From assembly GCF_014925405.1 (NCBI RefSeq), contig NZ_AQHJ01000034.1, forward strand, positions 124,001-188,000: a DNA stretch of 64,000 nt, written 5' to 3'. The notes beneath the pieces are model-generated. The model worked only from the letters and a program-made list of their open reading frames with translations. It searched no databases and had not been told where the DNA came from. The stretch comes from Pseudoalteromonas ulvae UL12. GTDB lineage: Bacteria; Pseudomonadota; Gammaproteobacteria; Enterobacterales; Alteromonadaceae. The translations under genes and the position numbers were made by a program. Shown piece after piece: positions 43,526 through 53,052 of the stretch. How positions within the stretch are numbered: the first letter of the stretch is position 1; each line of letters opens with the position of its first letter.

Positions 43526-44374
43526 TCAGCGATTCTTAGTCATAAAGGCTAACTTTTCGAGCAAGCTAATATCTTGTTCATTTTTGAGTAACGCACCGAA
43601 CATGGGCATCAAACCGCCATGATGGTTTTTGTCTTGCAAAGTTTTGGCATCGATATCGTCTGCCATCAATAATTTAAGCCAATCGAGTAATTCACTGGTT
43701 GAAGGTTTTTTCTTAAGGCCGGGAACATCACGAAGATCAAAAAAGACTTCAAGGGCGCTTGTGACTAAGCTTTGTTTAATATCTGGGTGGTGCACATCGA
43801 TGATTTGCTGCATTTGTTGTGCGTCTGGGAAGTTGATGTAATGAAAAAAGCAGCGTCTTAAAAAGGCATCAGGCAGTTCTTTTTCATTATTTGATGTGAT
43901 AATCACTATAGGACGCTGAACTGCTTTTATTCGCTCACCGGTTTCATAGACATGAAACTCCATTTTATCGAGCTCTAGCAATAAGTCATTTGGGAATTCA
44001 ATGTCAGCTTTATCGATTTCGTCAATCAACAATACAGGCCGTTTTTGTGCACTAAAGGCCTGCCACATTTTGCCTTTTATAATGTAGTTGCTAATGTCAT
44101 GAACTTTAGCGTCGCCTAATTGGCTATCTCTGAGGCGAGAGACAGCATCGTATTCATATAAACCTTGCTGCGCTTTAGTTGTTGACTTGATGTGCCATTG
44201 GATAAGTTCTGTGTCGAGTGCTTTAGCTAGCTCTTCTGCAAGTAAGGTTTTGCCTGTACCGGGTTCACCTTTAATTAAAAGAGGTTTTTCTAGCATGATG
44301 GCGGCATTGACCGCTAACGTTAATGGCTCGCTTGCGATATAAGAATCAGTCCCTTTAAAAGACATATCGTTCAA
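43526..44374 (-). CDS. MoxR-family AAA+ ATPase
   Basis: A 282-residue ATPase. Walker A is GEPGTGKTLLAEELA at about residues 37-51 and Walker B is VLLIDEIDKADIEFP near 117-131; the sensor 1 segment is IVIITSNNEKELPDAFLRRC. MoxR proteins act as chaperones with a VWA partner, which follows directly downstream. It starts the operon; no further gene belongs to it. The client protein is unknown. Confidence 0.93.
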   Translation of the reverse strand: MNDMSFKGTDSYIASEPLTLAVNAAIMLEKPLLIKGEPGTGKTLLAEELAKALDTELIQWHIKSTTKAQQGLYEYDAVSRLRDSQLGDAKVHDISNYIIKGKMWQAFSAQKRPVLLIDEIDKADIEFPNDLLLELDKMEFHVYETGERIKAVQRPIVIITSNNEKELPDAFLRRCFFHYINFPDAQQMQQIIDVHHPDIKQSLVTSALEVFFDLRDVPGLKKKPSTSELLDWLKLLMADDIDAKTLQDKNHHGGLMPMFGALLKNEQDISLLEKLAFMTKNR

Positions 44375-44439
44375 CTTATTTAATGGTCAGATGAGTCTAT
44401 CTTCCCATAAGCGCAAGCAAATACCAATATTTGTCATCG

Positions 44440-44901
44440 TTAAATCGCATGTCCTATTGGCTGAGGTTTAAACTGACAGTGTTGATTATCAGCAGCGTTG
44501 ATTGTCACTTTATATGCTTCACGGACAAGGACACATTGGCCGGGTTTGATGCTGTTGTTGTCACGTACAATCGAAAAACTGTGTTCATTTTCGGCAGTTA
44601 AATGGTATTGATAGGCCTGATCGCTGCCTTCAACAATCGACATCACAAGCCCTGAAAATAACGCTCCTACAAAAGCGCCCGCTATCATATCTTCATGGTT
44701 GCCGTCGAGATTTTCAATGACACCTGCTGCGCCACCGATAGCCATCGCTGATTGTGTTTGTGATGCTAAAGTGACATGCGCAATATTATCAACTTTGGCG
44801 TAGTACTGTTTAATGATGGTATCAGTATCGTTTCTGTCGATTCCTGATGAAGTGCAACCGGCAAATAATGTGATGGCAAGTAAGCTAATAATCGGTTTCA
44901 T
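44440..44901 (-). CDS. Outer-membrane-type lipoprotein with glycine zipper
   Basis: A 153-residue lipoprotein with signal peptide and lipobox LFAGC (lipidated Cys at residue 16). A glycine/alanine-rich helical pair (SAMAIGGAAGVIENL and MIAGAFVGALFSGLVMSIV) resembles the SlyB/Pcp glycine-zipper proteins, followed by a small beta domain (SIKPGQCVLVREAYKVTI). It probably sits in the outer membrane and stabilises the envelope. No closer family was recognised. It is transcribed alone. Confidence 0.8.
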   Translation of the reverse strand: MKPIISLLAITLFAGCTSSGIDRNDTDTIIKQYYAKVDNIAHVTLASQTQSAMAIGGAAGVIENLDGNHEDMIAGAFVGALFSGLVMSIVEGSDQAYQYHLTAENEHSFSIVRDNNSIKPGQCVLVREAYKVTINAADNQHCQFKPQPIGHAI

Positions 44902-44989
44902 AATGGTTCTCCTGACGTTTTAGTCAGTATAGAACTCGCGATTGTAAGCTTCTTGCAGAACTATGTAGGAAATTGTCAAAAAATGTAGG

Positions 44990-45217
44990 TTATATCGCGG
45001 CTTCTAGCGGTTCAATAAGTGTGAAGCGTTGACGTTGCTGACCATCAAAGTCAACGGTTTCCATGAACATGTCGAGAGGCCGTGCCCAGATCCCAAAGTC
45101 ACCATATAGCGCTTTGTAAATCACCAAAGCTTCTTGAGTTTCGCTATGCGTAGCAACCGACAATACTTGATATTTAGGGCCCTTATAATGCTGGTAAATT
45201 CCTTTGGTAATTGTCAT
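44990..45217 (-). CDS. DUF1653 family protein
   Basis: A 75-residue cytosolic protein I recognise as DUF1653. The conserved core GIYQHYKGPKYQVLSVATHSETQE-type start and the IYKALYGDFGIWARPLDMF segment are present at the usual places. Function unknown. ATG is preceded by AAGGAG at good spacing. The length is normal for the family. Confidence 0.88.
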   Translation of the reverse strand: MTITKGIYQHYKGPKYQVLSVATHSETQEALVIYKALYGDFGIWARPLDMFMETVDFDGQQRQRFTLIEPLEAAI

Positions 45218-45343
45218 TAAGTACTCCTTAGAAAAATTATGAGTTTGAAACAGGCATTTCTAGTCGTTTGTGGCTATAAAAGCAAGACCTTGCTAGGTTA
45301 TACTGTGCTTAATTAGGCAAAAAAAGCCCGACATTGAGACAAT

Positions 45344-45823
45344 ATGAATTACATCCCTTTAGAGCAATACAAACAAGCCTGGGTATTTCGACATAAAGAT
45401 TTACCGATTACGCCTGAAGATTTGGCATTGATCAAACCTATGACAGAAGCGCGTGCCGCAAATGTGTGGTGTACGTTTATCAGTAATGAGAACGACCATC
45501 CTGATTTTTTTACAGACAAAGACTGGCCTGGCCAAAAGGGGAGCTGGTCACAAAGTGTTGATTGGGAAAAAGCGTGGGAAAATGAAGAAATACATTTACC
45601 GGCTGAGCTGCTCGCACACTTAGATTGGGATAACAATACTGTTGTGTATTTTTGCCTATCACGAGGCAATGTGATTGAAACACGTTGGGATGTCTTTAAG
45701 CGTTGTTGGCAGAACTTCTTATTTATGAGTGATGGGGTGATTTTGCTTGGCAAAAAACGTCAGCAAGTTGCTCAATTTATGGCCACAGGACAAGTTAAGC
45801 TAGGTCAAAAGCCGCCACAGTAA
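45344..45823 (+). CDS. DUF2947 family protein
   Basis: A 159-residue cytosolic protein I recognise as DUF2947, found mainly in marine gammaproteobacteria. It is rich in tryptophan (WVFRHKDLPITPEDL, DWPGQKGSWSQSVDWEKAW, TRWDVFKRCWQNFLF). No catalytic motif, signal peptide or membrane helix is visible. Its role is unknown. It is transcribed alone, divergent from the DUF1653 gene. Confidence 0.8.
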   Translation: MNYIPLEQYKQAWVFRHKDLPITPEDLALIKPMTEARAANVWCTFISNENDHPDFFTDKDWPGQKGSWSQSVDWEKAWENEEIHLPAELLAHLDWDNNTVVYFCLSRGNVIETRWDVFKRCWQNFLFMSDGVILLGKKRQQVAQFMATGQVKLGQKPPQ

Positions 45824-45908
45824 GCAAGGTGATTTATTAGACAAAAGTTTTCCCTCTTAATTCTGCTATGGTATAAAAACACAGCGATGAAATTTAAGAG
45901 GAAATGCT

Positions 45909-46535
45909 TTGTTTAATCAGTCCAATCAGCAGCCTGACTTATGGCAAGATGCAGAAAAACATCGTTTGCATGCTGAATTGTGTAATGCGTTTTATGCGCG
46001 TGAGATTTTAAGATTAAGCAAAGAAGAAAATAATACTCGCTTATGTCGGATTCTGGCGAGTTTACCTTATTACATTGAGCGTGCTGCCGGGCATATTATT
46101 TCTGGTAACAACCCATTACAACTCGATAGTCAAAATGGGAGCTGGATTGCAAAACAAGCGGCCAAGATACCAAACGCTGATACTAAAACAGATATTTACT
46201 TCACTCAACATGCAAAGGTGGGTTTAATAGTGCCAATTAAATTGCATTTAGATGAACTGGAAATTATCAAACTTGACTGTATCGACGAGGTAAGTGGCAA
46301 GACAGTTCATTGTAATGAGCATGGCTGGTTTTTATTTTCAGGACCAAGCCTTGATTCGGCACAAAGAGCGCTTTGTAAACCGACGAAAGCGATGATGACT
46401 TCAGCATGCTGTGGCCATGGTTGGTTGCAAGGTAAACGTACCTCACCAAGGCGATTATCGTTACGAGAAATGTTATTGGCGGCCAATATAAACTGGCAAA
46501 ACTTTGCCCAGCCTCTTATCACCAATAGACGATAA
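45909..46535 (+). CDS. Conserved-looking protein of unknown function
   Basis: A 208-residue soluble protein that I do not recognise. The start is TTG 45909 after AGAGGA (6 nt). The N-terminal half is helical (EKHRLHAELCNAFYAREIL, NNTRLCRILASLPYYIERAAGHII). The second half is beta-rich (YFTQHAKVGLIVPIKLHLDELEIIKLDCID) and contains the cysteine pair SACCGHGW. No signal peptide is present. It ends 12 bp before ftsB and could be its operon leader. Confidence 0.7.
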   Translation: MFNQSNQQPDLWQDAEKHRLHAELCNAFYAREILRLSKEENNTRLCRILASLPYYIERAAGHIISGNNPLQLDSQNGSWIAKQAAKIPNADTKTDIYFTQHAKVGLIVPIKLHLDELEIIKLDCIDEVSGKTVHCNEHGWFLFSGPSLDSAQRALCKPTKAMMTSACCGHGWLQGKRTSPRRLSLREMLLAANINWQNFAQPLITNRR

Positions 46536-46547
46536 AATGGAGAGAGA

Positions 46548-46832
46548 ATGCGTCTTTTTCAACTGGCTCTAATATGCCTATTGGTATTTATTCAATACAA
46601 GTTATGGTTTGGCCATAATGGTGTGAAAGACTATACCCGTTTGAAACTCGCAGTGAACGAGCATCAACAAGTAAATGAAGATTTATTGAAGCGTAATAAG
46701 TTATTAAAAGCCGATGTTGATGATTTAAAAATAGGTCTGGATGGCATTGAAGAGCGAGCACGTAATGAGCTTGGATTAATTAAACCAGGCGAAACTTTTT
46801 ACCGTGTATTACCAGGTAAACGAAAACAATGA
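46548..46832 (+). CDS. ftsB: Cell division protein FtsB
   Basis: A 94-residue bitopic division protein that forms the FtsQLB complex. A single transmembrane helix (about 3-20) is followed by a periplasmic coiled coil (LKLAVNEHQQVNEDLLKRNKLLKADVDDLK) and the conserved end EERARNELGLIKPGETFYRVL. It is the first gene of a tightly packed operon, overlapping ispD by 4 bases (ATGA). The ftsB-ispD pairing is conserved in gammaproteobacteria. Confidence 0.95.
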   Translation: MRLFQLALICLLVFIQYKLWFGHNGVKDYTRLKLAVNEHQQVNEDLLKRNKLLKADVDDLKIGLDGIEERARNELGLIKPGETFYRVLPGKRKQ

Positions 46833-47527
46833 AACCAATAAAAATAGCCGCTATTGTGCCTGCGGCGGGAATTGGCAGTCGTATGCAATCGGCGATTCCA
46901 AAGCAGTATTTAACGATTAATCATAAAACTATTTTAGAACACACCTTAACACGCTTAGCGAGTGTAAAAGGGATTGACCATATCTGTGTCGCAATCAGTC
47001 CTGATGATATCTGGTTTAGTAATATTCAACTTGAACCGACACGGTTTTCTCAAGTGCTTGGCGGCAAAGAGCGCGCTGACTCAGTCTTTAATGCATTAAC
47101 TTATCTCAAAGAGCAAGCGTTTGATTGGATCTTGGTTCATGATGCGGCTCGCCCATTGGTTCAAGTTGATGATATTGAGCATTTGATCACTCAATGTATC
47201 TCTCATAATCAGGGGGGTATATTGGCGAGCAAAGTAAAAGATACCATTAAGCGCGGTGGCACGAGCATTAAAGAAACGGTTCCCCGTGATGATTTATGGC
47301 AAGCATTAACTCCGCAAATGTTTAAACCTGATGAACTTTATCAAGCGCTTCTTTTGGGCGCAAAACAAGGCGCAGTGATTACTGATGAGGCTTCAGCTAT
47401 GGAGTTCAGTGGTCATGCTGTCATGCTTGTTGCTGGTCGGTCAGATAATATAAAAATTACCACCCCTGAAGATTTAACGCTAGCCGAGTTTTATTTAACC
47501 AATTCAAAAGATTTGGAGAAAAAATGA
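46829..47527 (+). CDS. ispD: 2-C-methyl-D-erythritol 4-phosphate cytidylyltransferase
   Basis: The third step of the MEP isoprenoid pathway, transferring CMP from CTP to MEP. The 232-residue protein has the nucleotide-binding motif [19 protein letters not shown] at about 10-28 and the VHDAARPLV and KVKDTIK motifs. Length is typical. It overlaps ftsB and ispF by 4 bases each, so coupling is likely. Confidence 0.97.
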   Translation: MKPIKIAAIVPAAGIGSRMQSAIPKQYLTINHKTILEHTLTRLASVKGIDHICVAISPDDIWFSNIQLEPTRFSQVLGGKERADSVFNALTYLKEQAFDWILVHDAARPLVQVDDIEHLITQCISHNQGGILASKVKDTIKRGGTSIKETVPRDDLWQALTPQMFKPDELYQALLLGAKQGAVITDEASAMEFSGHAVMLVAGRSDNIKITTPEDLTLAEFYLTNSKDLEKK

Positions 47528-48003
47528 TCCGCATTGGTCATGGTTTTGATGTACATAAATTTGGTGGGCAGGGCCCACTGACGATAGGTGGCGTAAAGAT
47601 AGAGTATCCACAAGGTTTTTTAGCCCATTCTGATGGGGATGTTGCGATCCACGCATTATGTGATGCCATTTTGGGATCGTTGGCTTTGGGTGATATTGGT
47701 AAGCATTTTCCTGATACAGCGGCAGAATTTGAAAATATCGACAGCCGAATTTTGTTACGCCATGTGGTGTCGTTAGCCTCAGAACGCGGTTATCAATTGG
47801 GCAATGCAGATATTACGATTGTTGCGCAAGCCCCCAAAATGTTACCTCATATCGAAAAAATGCGCGCCATTTTAGCGCAAGATCTTCAAGCTGATATCAG
47901 TCAAGTTAATGTAAAAGCAACGACAACAGAAAAGCTAGGCTTTGAAGGGCGAAAAGAAGGTATTTCGTCTCATGCTGTGGTCATAATGAGCAAACTTACA
48001 TGA
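47524..48003 (+). CDS. ispF: 2-C-methyl-D-erythritol 2,4-cyclodiphosphate synthase
   Basis: The fifth step of the MEP pathway, forming the cyclic diphosphate. A 159-residue trimer-forming enzyme with [11 protein letters not shown] at the start (zinc ligands Asp and His), [19 protein letters not shown], and the end [16 protein letters not shown]. It overlaps ispD and truD by 4 bases. Confidence 0.97.
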   Translation: MIRIGHGFDVHKFGGQGPLTIGGVKIEYPQGFLAHSDGDVAIHALCDAILGSLALGDIGKHFPDTAAEFENIDSRILLRHVVSLASERGYQLGNADITIVAQAPKMLPHIEKMRAILAQDLQADISQVNVKATTTEKLGFEGRKEGISSHAVVIMSKLT

Positions 48004-49031
48004 GTGAGTTGAATTACCTTTATGGCAAACCCTTATCAACCGCTGATTTTAAAGCGCAACCAGAAGATTTTATGGTTGATGAGGTGCTTGGTTTTGAGCT
48101 CTCAGGTGAAGGCGAGCATGTTTGCTTACAAGTTGTTAAAAAAGGCGAAAATACGCAATTTATCGCCAAACTTATCGCGAATCATGCAGGCGTTAACCCC
48201 CGAGATGTGAGTTATGCCGGTCTGAAAGATCGCCATGGTGTTTGCACGCAGTGGTTTAGTGTTCCGGTGCCGATAAAAAAACATATCGACTTTAGTGAAC
48301 TTAATAGTGACACCATCTTTATCGTTCAACAGGTTCGTCATGGGCGAAAATTACGAACTGGCTGCCATAAAGCCAATAAGTTTACGATTAGACTGCGCAA
48401 TGTAAGTCAGCCTTTAGATGTTTTTTGCCGTATCAATGCGCTTCGTAGTGGGGTGCCGAATTATTTTGGTGAGCAACGGTTTGGCCGAGATGGGCATAAT
48501 CTAGAAATGGCGAAACGTATGTTCGCTGGTGAGCGTATCCGAGATAAAAAGTTACGTGGTTTAGTTATTTCAGCAGCGCGTTCGTATGTTTTTAATCAAT
48601 TTGTCAGCTTAAGAGTAAAAGAGCACGGTTTAGCTAAAACCATGCATGAAGAAGTATTTTTACTCGATGGCAGTAATGCTTTTTTTAAAGAGCCTATCAA
48701 TAGTGCGAACCTTGATCGTTTAGCGGCGGGAGATATTGCCCTATCAGCCCCTATGATTGGTAAAGGTGACGCTGCATTGACCACACAAGAGTTACTATGG
48801 CTTAGTGATTACCAAAGTTGGCGAGATGGGCTGGTAGCGCTTGGTTTAAAAACAGAACGTCGTTTAATTCGCTTAATTCCGCAAAATTTATCAATCAAAG
48901 AAGAAGATAAACAGACGTTAGTGATTGAATTTAGCTTAGCTAAAGGGTGTTTTGCCACCGCTTTATTGCGAGAACTGGTGTTATATCAAGATGTTTCACC
49001 CACGAATAAAGAACAAAAGGATCCGGCATGA
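48000..49031 (+). CDS. truD: tRNA pseudouridine(13) synthase
   Basis: A 343-residue enzyme making pseudouridine at position 13 of tRNA-Glu. The catalytic aspartate lies in [17 protein letters not shown] at about residues 72-88; [16 protein letters not shown] at the start and [15 protein letters not shown] are TruD hallmarks. It overlaps ispF and surE by 4 bases, continuing the operon. Confidence 0.96.
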   Translation: MSELNYLYGKPLSTADFKAQPEDFMVDEVLGFELSGEGEHVCLQVVKKGENTQFIAKLIANHAGVNPRDVSYAGLKDRHGVCTQWFSVPVPIKKHIDFSELNSDTIFIVQQVRHGRKLRTGCHKANKFTIRLRNVSQPLDVFCRINALRSGVPNYFGEQRFGRDGHNLEMAKRMFAGERIRDKKLRGLVISAARSYVFNQFVSLRVKEHGLAKTMHEEVFLLDGSNAFFKEPINSANLDRLAAGDIALSAPMIGKGDAALTTQELLWLSDYQSWRDGLVALGLKTERRLIRLIPQNLSIKEEDKQTLVIEFSLAKGCFATALLRELVLYQDVSPTNKEQKDPA

Positions 49032-49792
49032 AAATATTGTTAAGTAACGATGATGGTGTGACTGCCAAAGGGATTACTGTGTTGTATCAAGCGCTGAGTG
49101 AAATCGCATCGGTGACTTTAGTTGCCCCAGATCGCAATTGTAGTGGCGCCAGTAACTCATTAACACTTCTGAACCCTTTACGTGCGACTAAGCTAGAAAA
49201 CGGCTTTATTTCAATCAATGGCACTCCGACAGATTGCGTTCAACTCGGATTAAATGAGTTAATGGATGAACTACCTGATCTTGTTGTAGCTGGGATCAAC
49301 AATGGTGCTAATTTAGGTGATGATACCTTATATTCTGGCACTGTTGCGGCGGCCACCGAAGGGCGTCATATGGGACTACCTGCTGTTGCGGTATCTTTGT
49401 GCTCTAAAAACGAAAAACACTATGAAACAGCTGCAGCGGTCGCCGTTAATATTATCACTCAACTAAGCTCACACCCTTTACCACAAGATCAAATTATCAA
49501 TATTAACGTACCTGACATTCCTTTAGATGAGCTAAAAGGGATTCAAGTCACACGGTTAGGTTCTCGTCATAAAGCAGAGACGATGACAAAACAACGTGAT
49601 CCGTGGGGCAAAGATATATATTGGTATGGCACATTAGGTGCTGAAGCGGATGCCGGTCCTGGTACTGATTTTTATGCTGTTAATCAGGGTTATGCTTCGG
49701 TTACCCCCCTGACCGTTGACATGACAGCTAAAGAGAGCTTAGAAAAAATGCGTGATTGGGTGGCCAGTTTGGAGTTCAATCGTGCTCGCTAA
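49028..49792 (+). CDS. surE: 5'/3'-nucleotidase SurE
   Basis: A 254-residue metal-dependent nucleotidase, linked to stationary-phase survival. The N-terminal LLSNDDGV carries the metal-binding Asp pair. [14 protein letters not shown] and [24 protein letters not shown] follow. Its 3' end overlaps the pcm start. The surE-pcm-nlpD-rpoS order is a common gammaproteobacterial arrangement. Confidence 0.97.
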   Translation: MKILLSNDDGVTAKGITVLYQALSEIASVTLVAPDRNCSGASNSLTLLNPLRATKLENGFISINGTPTDCVQLGLNELMDELPDLVVAGINNGANLGDDTLYSGTVAAATEGRHMGLPAVAVSLCSKNEKHYETAAAVAVNIITQLSSHPLPQDQIININVPDIPLDELKGIQVTRLGSRHKAETMTKQRDPWGKDIYWYGTLGAEADAGPGTDFYAVNQGYASVTPLTVDMTAKESLEKMRDWVASLEFNRAR

Positions 49793-50420
49793 TTACAGTC
49801 GTAGTGCTCAGTTATTGGCTGATAAGCTCAAGCAAGAAGGAATTAGTCACTCAGGTGTGTTGGCAAGTATTGCGAATACACCACGACATTTATTCGTTGG
49901 CGATGTGTTGCAACACAAAGCGTACCAAAATACAGCATTACCAATTGGGCTTGGGCAAACAATTTCTCAGCCCTACATAGTGGCCAAAATGACTCAGTTA
50001 TTACTTGAATTAGGAGTTACTGATAAGGTACTTGAGATAGGTACAGGCTCTGGTTATCAAAGTGCTATTTTAGCGCAGCTTTTTAACCAAGTGTATTCTG
50101 TTGAACGAATCAAATCATTGCAATGGCAAGCCAAGCGACGCTTGCAAAGTTTAGATCTTTACAACGTCTCCATGAAGCATGGTGATGGTTGGCAAGGTTG
50201 GCAGTCGAAAGCTCCGTTTGATGGCATCATTGTTACAGCTGCTGCAGTGACCGTCCCTGAAGCCTTGTTAGCCCAACTGGCTGATAATGGCGTTTTAATC
50301 GCTCCTATTGGTGTTGAAGATCAACAATTGATGATATTTCAGCGAAAAGGCGCGCATTTTACACAACAACGTATTGAAAATGTTCGATTTGTACCGTTAA
50401 TTAATGGCGAAATTGAATAG
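49782..50420 (+). CDS. pcm: Protein-L-isoaspartate O-methyltransferase
   Basis: Repairs isoaspartyl residues in aged proteins using S-adenosylmethionine. I use GTG 49782 ([16 protein letters not shown]), which aligns with the E. coli N-terminus and follows TGGAG at 7 nt; the ATG at 49752 would overlap surE by 41 bases and add unrelated residues. The 212-residue protein carries the AdoMet motif [15 protein letters not shown] and [17 protein letters not shown]. It overlaps surE by 11 bases. Confidence 0.95.
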   Translation: MLANYSRSAQLLADKLKQEGISHSGVLASIANTPRHLFVGDVLQHKAYQNTALPIGLGQTISQPYIVAKMTQLLLELGVTDKVLEIGTGSGYQSAILAQLFNQVYSVERIKSLQWQAKRRLQSLDLYNVSMKHGDGWQGWQSKAPFDGIIVTAAAVTVPEALLAQLADNGVLIAPIGVEDQQLMIFQRKGAHFTQQRIENVRFVPLINGEIE

Positions 50421-50460
50421 GATACAATGCATTTAATAGTTTAATTATTATGGAGTTCTT

Positions 50461-51039
50461 TTGAAACTATTTACTAAGTTATATGACATGGCACTTAAGT
50501 GGGCGCGTCATCGTCATGCTGTACGTTATTTATCAGGGATGAGCTTTGCTGAATCTGTTTTTTTCCCCATCCCACCGGATGTGATGTTGGCACCTATGGC
50601 GCTAGCCAAACCTGAAAAGGCATGGGTTTATGCACTGTATACGACTTTAGCGTCAACACTTGGAGGTGTGATTGGGTATTTATTGGGTTACCTCTTGTTT
50701 GATTCATTTGTACAGCCCATCATTACTGATTTCGGTTATCAAGATAAGTTTGATCATGCGCTCACATGGTTTGAAAGTTATGGCGTATGGGTGGTCTTTT
50801 TAGCTGGCTTTTCGCCAATCCCCTATAAAGTTTTTACTTTGGGAGCGGGTGTGATGCAAATGGCATTTTTACCTTTTTTACTTGCATCCGTGATTGGTCG
50901 TGGTGCTCGATTTTTCTTAGTGGCGGCATTAATGAAGTGGGGTGGAGCTAAAATGGAAGCTAAGCTTCGCGATTATGTCGAGTGGATGGGTTGGGGGGTT
51001 GTTTTGCTTGCAGTTGCGGCCTACCTCATTTACCGCTAA
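50461..51039 (+). CDS. YqaA-family DedA-like membrane protein
   Basis: A 192-residue inner-membrane protein with four to five helices and the DedA/SNARE-associated core (ESVFFPIPPDVMLAPMALAKP, then GVVWVVFLAGFSPIPYKVFTLGAG-like segment with FSPIPYKVFT). These proteins are thought to move lipids. The start is TTG 50461 after GGAG. It lies between pcm and nlpD, as in several gammaproteobacteria. E. coli YqaA is shorter, so no symbol is given. Confidence 0.88.
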   Translation: MKLFTKLYDMALKWARHRHAVRYLSGMSFAESVFFPIPPDVMLAPMALAKPEKAWVYALYTTLASTLGGVIGYLLGYLLFDSFVQPIITDFGYQDKFDHALTWFESYGVWVVFLAGFSPIPYKVFTLGAGVMQMAFLPFLLASVIGRGARFFLVAALMKWGGAKMEAKLRDYVEWMGWGVVLLAVAAYLIYR

Positions 51040-51054
51040 AAACTGGAAGGTAAT

Positions 51055-51885
51055 GTGAGCCATCGGTACTTAAAATTAAGCTTTATTCTTTTTTGCACTG
51101 TGTTGTGGGGATGTACTGCCCGCACAACACCGGCTCCTGTTACCAATCTATCTTCAGGTAAGACCTCTTCGCAACAAAAAATTCAACAACTAAGTTCTGG
51201 TTATAAAGTAAAGCGAGGCGAAACACTTTATTCAATTGCTTTTCGCGCAGATATGGATTTTAGGGAGTTAGCTCAAGTCAACAATATACAAGCCCCCTAC
51301 ACGATTTTCCCTGGGCAATTATTGCACTTTAGAGCAAACACGCAAAAAAAGAAAAAGGCGTCAAGTTACCCAAAACAAACTAATAAGCCTACAATTTCGC
51401 AACAAAAAAATTACAAAAAATCAAAAAAACAGCTTGATCAGCCAAAACAACGGGAGTATGGTCAAAAACACACCACTAAAAAGCAAGCTACAGATATTAA
51501 GCAAGCTGCCGATAAAATAGTGTGGCAGTGGCCAGTCAAAGGAACAGTATCACGTACTTTTTCTAATAAAGACAACGGCTACAAAGGAATATATATAATA
51601 AATAAAGCTAACACCGCAGTTACAGCTGCTGCCAATGGTACGGTTGTATATGCAGGAAACGCATTAAGAGGATATGGCAATTTAATCATAGTGAAACATA
51701 ACGATGATTACCTTAGTGCCTATGCCCACAATGATAAATTGTTAGTTAAAGAAAAACAGGATGTAAAAGTAGGGCAAAAGATCGCAGAGATGGGTCGTAC
51801 TGATGAAACATCGATAGGATTGAGGTTTGAAATCCGTTTTCGAGGAAAATCAGTTAATCCTGTGAAGTATTTGCCTAAGCATTAG
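51055..51885 (+). CDS. nlpD: Murein hydrolase activator NlpD
   Basis: A 276-residue outer-membrane lipoprotein that activates amidases at septation. Lipobox LWGC is at about residues 16-19. A LysM domain (about 46-90, YKVKRGETLYSIAFRADMDFRELAQVN) is followed by a lysine- and glutamine-rich linker and an M23/LytM domain (about 170-275). The zinc ligands are lost: GYKGIYI stands where HxGxD would be and GLRFEI replaces the LHFE pattern. This matches the non-catalytic NlpD type. The start is GTG 51055. The rpoS promoter usually lies inside this gene. Confidence 0.94.
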   Translation: MSHRYLKLSFILFCTVLWGCTARTTPAPVTNLSSGKTSSQQKIQQLSSGYKVKRGETLYSIAFRADMDFRELAQVNNIQAPYTIFPGQLLHFRANTQKKKKASSYPKQTNKPTISQQKNYKKSKKQLDQPKQREYGQKHTTKKQATDIKQAADKIVWQWPVKGTVSRTFSNKDNGYKGIYIINKANTAVTAAANGTVVYAGNALRGYGNLIIVKHNDDYLSAYAHNDKLLVKEKQDVKVGQKIAEMGRTDETSIGLRFEIRFRGKSVNPVKYLPKH

Positions 51886-51948
51886 GGGCGCAAATCGTGT
51901 TGGAACAGTAATGTTGTACGTTACTTAACTTAGCTCGGGAGAATGCTT

Positions 51949-52947
51949 ATGGTTCGCACAGTAAAACATGAAACCGTTACGGAGAATGCTATGGAAAGCA
52001 AAGTGGCAAATGTGATGGATGATGATATTCAAGAAGAGATGCTCGATGAGGTTGAAGATGTCGAGGATGTTGATGAAGTTGAAGAAGAAATTATCGCCAA
52101 AGAGGCTGTTGCAAAGAATTTAGATGCGACACAGCTGTACCTTGGTGAGATTGGTTTTTCACCATTACTCAGTGCTGAAGAGGAAGTCTACTTTTCTCGC
52201 AAATCACTTAAAGGTTGTGAAGCCTCAAGAAAACGCATGATTGAAAGTAACTTAAGATTAGTGGTTAAAATTGCTCGTCGTTACAACAATCGTGGTTTGG
52301 CCTTACTCGATTTAATCGAAGAAGGGAACTTAGGTTTAATCCGAGCTGTTGAAAAGTTTGATCCAGAACGAGGTTTTCGTTTTTCAACATATGCTACTTG
52401 GTGGATCCGTCAAACGATTGAACGAGCCATCATGAATCAAACGCGCACCATTCGTTTACCTATCCATGTTGTAAAAGAACTAAATGTTTATTTACGTACA
52501 GCCCGTGAGTTAACACAAAAGTTAGATCATGAGCCTACAGCAGAAGAAATCGCAGAAAAGTTAGACCGTCCAGTTGAAGATGTCACCAAAATGCTTCGAC
52601 TTAATGAAAAGATTACCTCAGTCGATACGCCAATAGGTGGGGACTCTGAAAAAGCATTACTGGATATCATTGCCGATGAAAAAGGTGGTGGCCCAGAAAT
52701 GTGCATCCAAGATGATGATATTAAAGATAATATCGTTCATTGGTTAGAAGAGCTAAATGCTAAACAACGAGAAGTCCTAGCGCGTCGCTTTGGTTTACTC
52801 GGTTATGAACCATCAACCCTTGAAGATGTAGGTAAAGAAATAGGCCTAACTCGGGAGCGAGTCAGACAAATTCAAGTTGAAGCGCTTCGTCGCTTAAAAG
52901 AGATATTGATGCATCAGGGGTTAAATATTGAATCACTCTTCCAATAA
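51949..52947 (+). CDS. rpoS: Stationary-phase sigma factor RpoS
   Basis: A 332-residue RNA polymerase sigma factor for stationary phase and general stress. ATG 51949 is used because GGGAGA at 51937-51942 is 6 nt upstream; ATG 51943 touches that site. A strongly acidic N-terminal stretch (residues about 18-50) precedes region 1.2 ([21 protein letters not shown]), region 2 ([59 protein letters not shown]) and region 4 ([20 protein letters not shown]). Full-length, no frameshift. Confidence 0.97.
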   Translation: MVRTVKHETVTENAMESKVANVMDDDIQEEMLDEVEDVEDVDEVEEEIIAKEAVAKNLDATQLYLGEIGFSPLLSAEEEVYFSRKSLKGCEASRKRMIESNLRLVVKIARRYNNRGLALLDLIEEGNLGLIRAVEKFDPERGFRFSTYATWWIRQTIERAIMNQTRTIRLPIHVVKELNVYLRTARELTQKLDHEPTAEEIAEKLDRPVEDVTKMLRLNEKITSVDTPIGGDSEKALLDIIADEKGGGPEMCIQDDDIKDNIVHWLEELNAKQREVLARRFGLLGYEPSTLEDVGKEIGLTRERVRQIQVEALRRLKEILMHQGLNIESLFQ

Positions 52948-52955
52948 ACCTCAAC

Positions 52956-52984
52956 AAAAAGGCCGCGATTAGCGGCTTTTTTCT
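52956..52984. terminator. rpoS terminator, probably bidirectional
   Basis: AAAAAGGCCGC, loop GATTA, GCGGCTTTTTT. T-tracts exist on both strands, so it can also end mutS transcripts coming from the right. Confidence 0.88.
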
Positions 52985-53052
52985 TCCTTGCTCAAAAGTG
53001 CACAAAATCCTAACTCGTAGTTGGCGTTATTTTAAATGCACCTGTGCAGTTA

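Noticed and set aside
52139..52330. Possible frameshift or early stop in rpoS, which is often mutated in laboratory strains
   Set aside because: The frame is continuous through regions 1.2, 2, 3 and 4 to the normal end.
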